In this document: positions 1 through 5,803 of the stretch, piece by piece
How the letters are laid out: each line of letters starts with the position of its first letter
How positions within the stretch are numbered: position 1 is the stretch's first letter
Origin: a bacterium
GTDB lineage: Bacteria > Krumholzibacteriota > Krumholzibacteria > LZORAL124-64-63
Length of the DNA: 6,103 nt
Reading direction: 5' to 3'
NCBI GenBank assembly: GCA_003646045.1
Contig: QNDV01000147.1
Location: 1 to 6,103, forward strand
Made by a program: the position numbers and the translations under genes
The notes under the pieces: generated by a model
Database searches by the model: none
What the model saw: only the letters and a program-made list of their open reading frames with translations
Told to the model about the DNA's origin: nothing

Positions 1-932
1 ACTGGTTGGGCTGCACCGAGTTTGCCGTGGCCCCCCTGACCACGCGGCGAGGGCCCCTGGGAGTGATCCTGGCGGACAACGCCATCAGCGGTACGCCCAT
101 CGAGTCGCTGGATCTGGAATTCCTGCAGGTGTTCGCCAACCAGAGCGCCTCGGCCATCGAGAGCGGGCGGCTGTACCGCGAACTGGAGCAGCGCCTGCTG
201 GACCTGCGCCGCGCCCACCAGAAACAGCGCGAGGACCAGGAGACCCTCATGCGCATGGAACGCCTCAGCGTGATGGGCGAGACGTCGGCCATCGTGGCCC
301 ACGAACTGCGCAATCCATTGGTGGCTATCGGCGGGTTCGCCCGCACCCTGCTGCGGTCCCTGGAGGAGGAGGATCCCAACCGCGAATTCGCCCGCATCAT
401 CACCCAGGAAGTATCGCGCATGGAGACCATCATCAACGATCTGCTGGATTTCATCCGGCCCCAGAAACCCATGCGGCGGCTAATGCGTATCGACCAACTG
501 GTGGCCGAGACCCTGGGGCGCCATCTGGCGCGACTGCAGGAGAAGGACATCGAGATGCACTATGATCTGCAGGCCGCGGATGTCGAGGTCAGTTGCCATC
601 CCGGGGAAATCCAGCAGGTCCTGGAGAACTATCTGAACAACGCGGTAGGTGTCCTGGGGGAGGGGGGGCGGATCGATGTTTCGACGCACCAGGTGCCCGG
701 AGGAGTGAGGGTGGTCCTGGCCGACGATGGCCCGGGTTTTGCAAGCGAACTTTCAGACAAGCTCTTTGCGCCCTTTTTCTCGACAAAATCCTCGGGATCC
801 GGTCTGGGACTGACCATCTGTGCCCAGATCATCAAGGCCCACGGCGGTGTCACGGAGGGTGCAAACCGCGCGGAAGGCGGCGCGGAATTTGCCTTTATCC
901 TGCCCCTGCCGCGACCAGACGGTAAGGGGTGA
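1..932 (+). CDS. Sensor histidine kinase, GAF-HisKA-HATPase_c (5' partial)
   Basis: This is the C-terminal part of a sensor kinase that autophosphorylates on His and passes the phosphate to a response regulator. The frame is open to the left edge (first full codon at 3), so the true start lies outside the window and the TTG at 6 is not a convincing start. In order: the tail of a GAF sensor domain (about 6-170, with the typical GVILADN and FANQSASAIE segments), a charged linker likely to be coiled coil (about 170-260), then HisKA with the H-box HELRNPL (His codon 300-302). The HATPase domain has the N-box ENYLNNAV (624-647), G1 DDGPGF (723-740), the F-box FAPFFSTK (765-788) and G2 GSGLGL (795-812). 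All catalytic boxes look intact. No membrane segment is visible in this part, so it may be a soluble sensor. The ligand is unknown. The single-domain receiver 107 bp downstream is the obvious partner candidate. Confidence 0.95.
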   Translation, partial: WLGCTEFAVAPLTTRRGPLGVILADNAISGTPIESLDLEFLQVFANQSASAIESGRLYRELEQRLLDLRRAHQKQREDQETLMRMERLSVMGETSAIVAHELRNPLVAIGGFARTLLRSLEEEDPNREFARIITQEVSRMETIINDLLDFIRPQKPMRRLMRIDQLVAETLGRHLARLQEKDIEMHYDLQAADVEVSCHPGEIQQVLENYLNNAVGVLGEGGRIDVSTHQVPGGVRVVLADDGPGFASELSDKLFAPFFSTKSSGSGLGLTICAQIIKAHGGVTEGANRAEGGAEFAFILPLPRPDGKG

Positions 933-933
933 A

Positions 934-950
934 CCGGCTCTGGCAGCCGG
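934..950 (+). terminator. GC-rich hairpin directly after the kinase stop codon
   Basis: CCGGCT (934-939) pairs perfectly with AGCCGG (945-950) around a 5-base loop, starting two bases after the kinase TGA (930-932). The position suits a terminator or an mRNA 3'-end stabiliser, but there is no T-tract after it, so a classical intrinsic terminator is not supported. It might cause partial readthrough between kinase and receiver. A second, weaker pairing (GGCG 949-952 with CGCC 960-963) overlaps its 3' arm. Confidence 0.35.
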
Positions 951-969
951 CGGATGATTCGCCTATGAT
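940..969 (+). promoter_or_regulatory. Possible sigma-70-like promoter for the response regulator
   Basis: CTGGCA (940-945, 4 of 6 matches to TTGACA) and TATGAT (964-969, 5 of 6 matches to TATAAT) are 18 bases apart in the 107-bp gap before the response regulator. TATGAT is one of few AT-rich hexamers in this GC-rich region. The -35 match is weak and overlaps the hairpin at 934-950, so this is only a candidate for independent transcription of the downstream genes. Confidence 0.25.
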
Positions 970-995
970 GGACGGGACGCCAGCTCGCCCGCCAA

Positions 996-1027
996 GTGAC
1001 GAAGCCGACAGGTGACGAAGCCGACAA
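996..1027 (+). repeat. Tandem 16-bp direct repeat ahead of the response regulator
   Basis: GTGACGAAGCCGACA occurs at 996-1010 and again, identically, at 1012-1026: two units with a 16-base period, the sixteenth base being G in one and A in the other. The second copy ends in the first base of the AAGGAGG ribosome binding site (1026-1032). It is outside the coding frame. It could be a recent slippage duplication or a paired binding site for a regulator. Confidence 0.8.
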
Positions 1028-1039
1028 GGAGGCCCGGCT

Positions 1040-1408
1040 GTGAGCAGAGTGTTGATAGTCGACGACGAACCCCATCTGAGATTGTTGTACGAAACCGAAC
1101 TGCGCCGTGCCGGCCACGACACGTTCAGCGCCGGCGACGCGGTTCAGGGCCTGGAGATCGTCCAGACCATGAAACCGGACCTGGTGGTGATGGACATCCG
1201 CATGGCCGGCATGGACGGGATCGAGGCCCTGCAGCAGATCCTCGATCGGGACGCCAGCATTCCCGTGATCCTTAACACCGCCTACACCAGCTACAAGGAC
1301 AACTACATGACCTGGGCGGCGGACGCCTACGTGGTCAAGTCGGCGGACGTCACGGAACTGGTGGAGACGGTACAAGACGTCCTGGTCAAGCGGCACGCGA
1401 CCAGCTAG
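1040..1408 (+). CDS. Single-domain (CheY-like) response regulator
   Basis: A 122-residue receiver domain with no output domain. The acidic pair D8/D9, the phospho-acceptor D52 (in VVMDIRM), T80 and the conserved K100 are all present, so it should accept phosphate from a histidine kinase and signal through protein contacts, as CheY or Spo0F do. K100 is followed by Ser rather than the usual Pro, and the stretch NTAYTSYKDNYMTWAADAY (79-97) marks a distinct receiver subfamily. The GTG start is set by AAGGAGG (1026-1032) seven bases upstream. It lies between the histidine kinase, its likely phosphodonor, and glgC on the same strand. What it controls cannot be read from the sequence: it could be a phosphorelay intermediate, or it could act on a protein target. 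Confidence 0.93.
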   Translation: MSRVLIVDDEPHLRLLYETELRRAGHDTFSAGDAVQGLEIVQTMKPDLVVMDIRMAGMDGIEALQQILDRDASIPVILNTAYTSYKDNYMTWAADAYVVKSADVTELVETVQDVLVKRHATS

Positions 1409-1425
1409 TCACCCAAGGCTGCGGC

Positions 1426-1444
1426 ACCGTCGGTCACGGACGGT
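1426..1444 (+). other. Small hairpin in the response regulator-glgC gap
   Basis: ACCGTC (1426-1431) pairs with GACGGT (1439-1444) around a 7-base loop, in the 55-bp gap between the response regulator stop and glgC. There is no T-tract, so a terminator is unlikely. It ends 5 bases before the glgC GGGAG ribosome binding site (1450-1454) and could affect glgC translation or mRNA processing. Confidence 0.3.
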
Positions 1445-1463
1445 TGCGCGGGAGTATCTGTAC

Positions 1464-2711
1464 GTGAAGACACGAGAGTTGACCCGCGGCACCCTCGCGC
1501 TGGTGCTGGCGGGAGGTCAGGGCGAACGCCTCTACCCCCTGACGAAGGACCGTTCCAAGCCGGCCGTACCCTTCGGCAGTGGCTATCGCATCATTGATTT
1601 CACCCTGAGCAACTGCATCAACAGCGGCCTGCGGCAGATCTACGTGCTGACCCAGTACAAATCATTCTCCCTGGATCAACATCTGCAGCGGGGCTGGAAC
1701 ATCTTCAGTTACGAGGCAGGCGAGTTCATGTACCGCATTCCGCCCCAGCACCGGGTGGGTCAGAAGTGGTACGAGGGCACGGCCGACGCCGTCTACCAGA
1801 ACATCTACCTGCTGGAGAATCGCAAGCCCGAGCACGTCTTGATCCTGTCGGGCGATCATGTCTATCGCATGGATTACCGTGATCTGCTGGATTTCCATGC
1901 CGGCCATCAGGGCTGTCTCAGCCTGGCGGCCTGCGTGGTGCCGCGCGAAGGGGCGGACCAGTTCGGCGTGCTGGAAGTGGACGAAGCGGGACGGGTGGTG
2001 GATTTCGTGGAGAAGCCGTCCGATCCTCCGACCATCCCCGGTGACCCGGACAACTGCCTGGTCAACATGGGTGTCTACCTCTTCGACACTTCGTCCCTGG
2101 TGCGGGAGCTTTGCACGGATGTGCGACGCGCGGCCAGTCATCACGACTTCGGCAAGGACATCATTCCGGCCCTGGTGGAAGAAGGCCGGGTTTTTGCCTA
2201 CCCCTTCCGTGATGCCGGTTCGGGAGAGCCTGCCTACTGGCGGGATATCGGTACCCTCGACAGCTACTACGCGGCGAACATGGACCTGGTCAGCCGCCAG
2301 CCCCGCCTCGACCTCTATGACACGGACTGGCTGTTCCGCGCCTGGCAGCCACCGGTGCCTCCCTGCAAGTCGGTGCACGGCTTCACCGAGGACGGTAACC
2401 TGCCCGGCACGGTCATCGATTCCATCGTCGGTGGGGGGAGCGTCATCTCCGGCGGGCATGTGGAACGGTCGATCCTGGGCCGCAGCGTGCGGGTCAATTC
2501 CTACAGCCGGATCAGCGACTCCATCATCATGGACCGCGTCGAGGTGGGGCGTTACGCCGAACTGCGCAATTGCATCATCGACAAGAACGTGCGAATCCCC
2601 GAGGGCACGAAGATCGGGCTGGATGCCGATTCGGACGGCCAACTCTTCAAGGTGTCGGCCGGGGGTATAGTCGTGGTCCCCAAGGGAATGGAACTGGTTC
2701 CGGCAGGTTGA
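1464..2711 (+). CDS. glgC: Glucose-1-phosphate adenylyltransferase (ADP-glucose pyrophosphorylase)
   Basis: GlgC makes ADP-glucose and pyrophosphate from ATP and glucose-1-phosphate, the committed step of bacterial glycogen synthesis, in the cytosol. The 415 residues are close to the usual length of about 400-430. The N-terminal nucleotidyltransferase domain has LAGGQGERLYPLT (15-27), then KPAVPFG, with K32 matching the activator-site Lys39 of E. coli GlgC. It also has IDFTLSNCINSG, WYEGTADAV (Y103, equivalent to E. coli Tyr114), SGDHVYRMDY with the catalytic Asp at 131, and FVEKP with the glucose-1-phosphate-binding Lys at 184. The C-terminal part (about 300-415) is the left-handed beta-helix of the family. 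The GTG start has GGGAG (1450-1454) nine bases upstream. It follows the response regulator by 55 bp and probably shares its transcript. The other glycogen genes are not in the window. Allosteric preference cannot be told from sequence alone. Confidence 0.97.
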   Translation: MKTRELTRGTLALVLAGGQGERLYPLTKDRSKPAVPFGSGYRIIDFTLSNCINSGLRQIYVLTQYKSFSLDQHLQRGWNIFSYEAGEFMYRIPPQHRVGQKWYEGTADAVYQNIYLLENRKPEHVLILSGDHVYRMDYRDLLDFHAGHQGCLSLAACVVPREGADQFGVLEVDEAGRVVDFVEKPSDPPTIPGDPDNCLVNMGVYLFDTSSLVRELCTDVRRAASHHDFGKDIIPALVEEGRVFAYPFRDAGSGEPAYWRDIGTLDSYYAANMDLVSRQPRLDLYDTDWLFRAWQPPVPPCKSVHGFTEDGNLPGTVIDSIVGGGSVISGGHVERSILGRSVRVNSYSRISDSIIMDRVEVGRYAELRNCIIDKNVRIPEGTKIGLDADSDGQLFKVSAGGIVVVPKGMELVPAG

Positions 2712-2717
2712 TGATCG

Positions 2718-3515
2718 CTACAGCCGGTACGCCTCGGGCCGCCGATCGTCGAATAGATGGTTGCGCGGCGTCAGTGCCTTGTCTGTTTCCGCCAGACTGA
2801 TCCTGTGCACCGCCACCCCGGTTTCCAGTGTGTCCAGCCGCGCCGGTGTCTCGCCCATGGGGGTCGCGACCTGGCTCATGCCGATGAAGGTGAGCTTCTG
2901 ACCCGTGCGCTGTTCGCTGCCCACACGGTTGGCGGTGACGGCGAAGACACGGTTTTCCAGGCAGCGGGTCTTCATTGCTTCGGGGCACCAGGGCAGCAGC
3001 AGATTGGACGGATGCAGCAGGATCTGCGCTCCCGCCAGGGCCAGGCTGCGCGCGGCCTCGGGAAAAACCCAGTCGAAACAGATCATCATGCCGACGGTGG
3101 TACCGCAGGCCTCATAGACCGGGAAACCCAGGTCACCGGGGTCGAAGATGTCCTTCTCGTCCAGAAAGAGATGGACCTTGCGATAGATCTCCCGACTGCC
3201 GTCCGGGCGCACCAGTACCGAACTGTTGTAGAGGCGATCCCCGTCCTGTTCCACCAGACCCGCCACCAGGGTCGTGCCGGTGTCGCGGGCGGCGGCGGTC
3301 AGTCGGCCCATGGCGTAGCCGTCGCCCGTGCGCAGGTTCTCGGCGAACTGCCTGGCCTCGGTGCGACCGGTGAACTGGTAGCCCGAGGCGAAGAGCTCGG
3401 GAATCACTGCCAGGTCGCAGCCCGCCGGTACCAGAGCCAGGGCCGCATCCACGTTGGCCTGCACCTCGCCGAAGACGGGGGAGGTCTGTACGGCGGCCAG
3501 GGTGAGTTCGTTCAC
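2718..3515 (-). CDS. Nitrilase-superfamily carbon-nitrogen hydrolase
   Basis: A 265-residue C-N hydrolase that cleaves a nitrile, amide or carbamoyl bond through a cysteine thioester. The catalytic triad is complete: E40 (in IPELFASGY), K113 (in YRKVHLF) and C146 (in MICFDWVFPE), with a further conserved Glu at 120. The ICFDWVFPE region, ALENR-like CLENRVF, and the FDDRRPEAY tail resemble the archaeal nitrilase group of Pyrococcus (PH0642/PaNit type) as I remember it, so a small aliphatic nitrile or amide is a reasonable guess; the real substrate is unknown. Length is normal and there is no signal peptide, so it should be cytosolic. The GTG start overlaps the stop of the glycosyltransferase as GTGA, with GAGAGGAA just upstream, which implies translational coupling. 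Its 3' end faces glgC with a 6-bp gap. Confidence 0.93.
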   Translation of the reverse strand: MNELTLAAVQTSPVFGEVQANVDAALALVPAGCDLAVIPELFASGYQFTGRTEARQFAENLRTGDGYAMGRLTAAARDTGTTLVAGLVEQDGDRLYNSSVLVRPDGSREIYRKVHLFLDEKDIFDPGDLGFPVYEACGTTVGMMICFDWVFPEAARSLALAGAQILLHPSNLLLPWCPEAMKTRCLENRVFAVTANRVGSEQRTGQKLTFIGMSQVATPMGETPARLDTLETGVAVHRISLAETDKALTPRNHLFDDRRPEAYRL

Positions 3516-4633
3516 GATGAATTCCTCTCATGACCCGTCAGGGCCAGCAGGCGGTCCAGGGTAACCTCGCGGGGAAACCGCTCCAACACGTGGCGGCGGC
3601 CGGTGGCTCCCCAGGCGCGGGCCCGGGGCAGGTCACCCAGCATATCACGCAGGGCGCAGGCCAGGGAGTCCGGGTCACCGGCGGGGACCAGGCGGCCACT
3701 TATACCATCGGTCACGATCTCCGGCAGGCTGCTGGCGTCCCCTGCAATCACCGGCACGCCGCAGGCCAGGGCTTCGGCTGCGGCCAGGCCGAAGCCCTCG
3801 GCGTGGCTGGGCATGACCAGGGTGCTGAGGCCCCGATAGAAGGCGGCGGGATCCTCCACGAAACCGGCCAGGTCCACGGTGTCGGGGTGTTGCAATCCCG
3901 CGCGCCAGCGCTCCAGCTCGGGCTTGAGCGGGCCCTCTCCCGCCAGGATCAGGCGGGGCCGCGGGTGCCACACCTCCGCATCCAGCAGCGACCAGGCCGC
4001 CATGAGTTCGGGGATGCCCTTGCGGGTGATCAGCTGGCCCACGAAACCCGCCACCGGGGTGTCGGGCGCGGAGGGGGCCGGGCGGAAACACCCGGTGTCG
4101 ATGCCCTTGTAGAGGAGGTGGATACGCTCGGCGTCCAGCCAGGGTGCGCTGTTCAGCAGGGTGCGTCTGGTCGCCTCGGACGCCACCACCAGTCCCGTGG
4201 CCCCGTGCCGGAAATACCAGCGGTAGTAGAACTTGTTCTTGAGGGGGAAGTCGCTTTCGCGGGTGTTCAGGACGATTGGTACACCGGCCGGTCGGCACGC
4301 CACGGCGCAGGCCTTCAGGTCTTTGGTGCGGTTGGCCACGACAGCGGTTACACCCTGGCGCCGGAAGTGACGCCACAGCCGAAGCAGGGTCCAGGGCGCC
4401 GCGTCGAAACGGATGGGGATGGCGGCCACCGGCACTCCCGCGAGCCGGGCGCGGCGCAGCAACTCACCGTCCGGTGCGGCCACTATGCTGACCTCATGAC
4501 CCCGGTGGCGCAGGGCCAAGGTCGTCTCCAGCAGCCAGACTTCGGCGCCGCCCCAGGTGCGCAGGGAATCGACAAAGCAGAGATGGTACCTGCTGCGGTA
4601 CCTGGTCGTGGAAACACCCCGGTCATGGCTCAT
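3512..4633 (-). CDS. GT4-type glycosyltransferase
   Basis: A 373-residue GT-B-fold retaining glycosyltransferase that moves a sugar from a nucleotide-sugar donor to an unknown acceptor. Visible features are the N-terminal glycine motif WGGAE (27-31), the domain-two entry GQLITRKG with R204/K205 that usually contacts donor phosphate, AGEGP (231-235), and the EX7E motif E279-E287 in EGFGLAAAEAL, followed by GVPVIAGDASSLPEIV. This is the GT4 pattern. It lacks the long N-terminal KTGGL-type motif and the length of GlgA glycogen synthase, so despite lying near glgC it is more likely an LPS or other envelope-sugar enzyme. The ATG at 4633 is the only sensible start, but there is no good Shine-Dalgarno sequence before it. 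It is first in a minus-strand pair with the nitrilase. Confidence 0.93.
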   Translation of the reverse strand: MSHDRGVSTTRYRSRYHLCFVDSLRTWGGAEVWLLETTLALRHRGHEVSIVAAPDGELLRRARLAGVPVAAIPIRFDAAPWTLLRLWRHFRRQGVTAVVANRTKDLKACAVACRPAGVPIVLNTRESDFPLKNKFYYRWYFRHGATGLVVASEATRRTLLNSAPWLDAERIHLLYKGIDTGCFRPAPSAPDTPVAGFVGQLITRKGIPELMAAWSLLDAEVWHPRPRLILAGEGPLKPELERWRAGLQHPDTVDLAGFVEDPAAFYRGLSTLVMPSHAEGFGLAAAEALACGVPVIAGDASSLPEIVTDGISGRLVPAGDPDSLACALRDMLGDLPRARAWGATGRRHVLERFPREVTLDRLLALTGHERNSS

Positions 4634-4641
4634 GCCGCCTA

Positions 4642-4669
4642 TTTACACGGATCCGGCGCACATAGTCCA
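4642..4669 (-). promoter_or_regulatory. Weak candidate promoter for the glycosyltransferase-nitrilase operon
   Basis: Reading the minus strand, TGGACT (4669-4664) and TGTAAA (4647-4642) are 16 bases apart; each matches the sigma-70 consensus at 4 of 6 positions. Transcription would begin near 4635, almost at the ATG at 4633, giving a leaderless or nearly leaderless mRNA. That would fit the missing ribosome binding site. The match is weak and could be chance. Confidence 0.2.
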
Positions 4670-4676
4670 CCGTGGA
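4666..4676. promoter_or_regulatory. Short perfect palindrome in the divergent intergenic region
   Basis: TCCAC-C-GTGGA is an 11-base perfect inverted repeat in the 108-bp region between the divergent glycosyltransferase and dus genes. It overlaps the candidate minus-strand -35 box. The position is right for a shared operator, but the half-sites are short and only one copy is present. Confidence 0.25.
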
Positions 4677-4707
4677 GAAACCCGCGCCGGTGACTGTCCG
4701 CCGGGAA

Positions 4708-4720
4708 GTGGCTTTGCCAC
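4708..4720 (+). other. Hairpin in the dus leader
   Basis: GTGGC (4708-4712) pairs with GCCAC (4716-4720) around a TTT loop. It lies eight bases before the GGGAGGA ribosome binding site of dus. It has no following T-tract. It may shape access to the ribosome binding site, or simply be a chance GC-rich stem. Confidence 0.3.
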
Positions 4721-4728
4721 CTGCGGCC

Positions 4729-4735
4729 GGGAGGA
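4729..4735 (+). promoter_or_regulatory. Ribosome binding site fixing the TTG start of dus
   Basis: GGGAGGA lies six bases before the TTG at 4742, an ideal Shine-Dalgarno arrangement. No ATG or GTG is available in frame before the conserved PMSG motif, so this site is the main support for the long form of the protein. Confidence 0.7.
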
Positions 4736-4741
4736 TTAACC

Positions 4742-5803
4742 TTGGCCCTGGAGTTGTTGCCACAGGAGCCGTCCCGGAGGACAGTCTTGCTCGATCGCAA
4801 ACCAGTCCGTTGCGACCCGCGTCTGCCCTGGCTGCCGCGGACACGCCGCTTCCTGTCGCCCATGTCGGGGGTCACGGACCGGCCCTTCCGTGACGTCTGT
4901 CGGCGCTTCGGTGCGGACATCGGCTTTTGCGAGTTCGTCTCGGCGTCGGGCCTGACCTATGGTGGTGAACAGACCTGGAAGCTGGTGGATACCGAGGGCG
5001 AGGACCAGCTGGTTGGAGTGCAGATTTTCGGGTCGAATCCGGACCACATGGCCCAGGCCACACGACTGCTCATGCCCCACCGTCTGGACGTGCTGGACCT
5101 GAACTTCGGCTGCCCGGCCAAGAAGGTGGTCAAGAAGTGCGGTGGCAGTGCGCTGTTGGCGGACCTGCCCCTGCTCGAGCGTATCGTGCGGGCGGTGACC
5201 GCCGAGGCCACCGTGCCGGTGACAGCCAAGATTCGCACCGGCTGGGACGAGGACTCGGTGAATTACGACGAGGTGGGACTGATGCTGCAGGACCTGGGCA
5301 TGAGCTGGGTCACCATGCACGGCCGCACCCGCGCCCAGAAGTACACGGGTCAGGCCGATTGGGACCGCATCGCCCGGCTGGTGGAGACCCTCGAGATCCC
5401 GGTTATCGGCAATGGTGACGTGGTCGACGGCGACAGTTACCGGCGCCTGGTGACACGCACGCGCTGCCACGGCGTGATGGTGGGTCGCGGTGCCATCGGC
5501 AATCCGTGGATCTTCGCGCGGATGCGGGCCGTGGACGAGGGTTACCCCGAGCCCGAGGTTACCTTTGCCGAGTTGTGCACCGTGTCCATCGAGCATATCC
5601 GCGGCGAGGTGGCGGCCCGGGGGGAACGGCAGGGTGTCTTCACCGTGCGCAAACACATCGCCAAGTGTTTCAAGGGCCAGGCGGGAGCCGCGCATCTGCG
5701 GCGTCGCGTTTTCGCCCACGAGGACAGTGCCCGCATGATTGGGGTACTGGAAGAGGCTGCACGGCGCGGCTCGGCCGCGCTGGAACCCGAGGAGTCATCG
5801 TGA
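4742..5803 (+). CDS. dusB: tRNA-dihydrouridine synthase, DusB type
   Basis: An FMN- and NAD(P)H-dependent enzyme that reduces specific uridines in the D-loop of tRNA to dihydrouridine. The 353 residues carry the family motifs in order: SPMSGVTDRPFR (39-50, FMN), DLNFGCPAKKV with the catalytic acid Cys at 124, GGSALL, KIRTGW with K163, MHGRTRAQKYTGQADW with H193, IGNGDV (N224-D226), and GRGAIGNPWIF from G248. The C-terminal helical part has RKHIAKCFKG and ends as in DusB proteins, so DusB is more likely than DusA or DusC, though the exact tRNA position modified cannot be told here. The N-terminus is about 20 residues longer than typical and starts with TTG. A second in-frame TTG at 4787 has its own strong ribosome binding site and would give a more usual 338-residue form. 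The stop overlaps the LysM gene start. Confidence 0.95.
   Translation: MALELLPQEPSRRTVLLDRKPVRCDPRLPWLPRTRRFLSPMSGVTDRPFRDVCRRFGADIGFCEFVSASGLTYGGEQTWKLVDTEGEDQLVGVQIFGSNPDHMAQATRLLMPHRLDVLDLNFGCPAKKVVKKCGGSALLADLPLLERIVRAVTAEATVPVTAKIRTGWDEDSVNYDEVGLMLQDLGMSWVTMHGRTRAQKYTGQADWDRIARLVETLEIPVIGNGDVVDGDSYRRLVTRTRCHGVMVGRGAIGNPWIFARMRAVDEGYPEPEVTFAELCTVSIEHIRGEVAARGERQGVFTVRKHIAKCFKGQAGAAHLRRRVFAHEDSARMIGVLEEAARRGSAALEPEESS
4776..4789 (+). promoter_or_regulatory. Second ribosome binding site and in-frame TTG start inside dus
   Basis: GGAGGA (4776-4781) is followed five bases later by a TTG (4787-4789) in the dus frame, at codon 16. Initiation here would drop the first 15 residues and bring the N-terminus nearer to usual DusB length. 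Either this is the real start or both are used. Confidence 0.5.

Noticed and set aside
1662..2642. 326-codon open frame on the minus strand opposite glgC
   Set aside because: It lies wholly within glgC, which has full family motifs; the reverse frame has no motif and no partner genes. Shadow of GC-rich coding.
2757..3533. 258-codon open frame on the plus strand opposite the nitrilase
   Set aside because: The nitrilase on the other strand has its full catalytic triad; this frame shows no domain and is a shadow.
3512..4633. Glycosyltransferase as glycogen synthase (GlgA) paired with glgC
   Set aside because: It is too short, lacks the N-terminal KTGGL-type motif, and is on the opposite strand coupled to a nitrilase; the motifs fit general GT4 envelope enzymes better.
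4642..4666. Plus-strand promoter TTTACA / CATAGT before dus
   Set aside because: The TTTACA box is good, but the spacing to CATAGT is only 13 bases, too short for a sigma-70 promoter.
3530..4693. 387-codon open frame on the plus strand opposite the glycosyltransferase
   Set aside because: It is rich in Gly, Gln and Ala with no recognisable motif, and the minus strand carries a complete GT4 protein with its catalytic motifs. Long antisense open frames are expected in GC-rich DNA.
4709..4724. Sigma-54-like promoter (TGGC ... TGC) before dus
   Set aside because: The GG and GC elements are one base too far apart for sigma-54, and the match falls in a hairpin stem.
4736..5719. 327-codon open frame on the minus strand opposite dus
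   Set aside because: Shadow of the dus gene, with His/Gly/Ala-rich composition and no recognisable domain.
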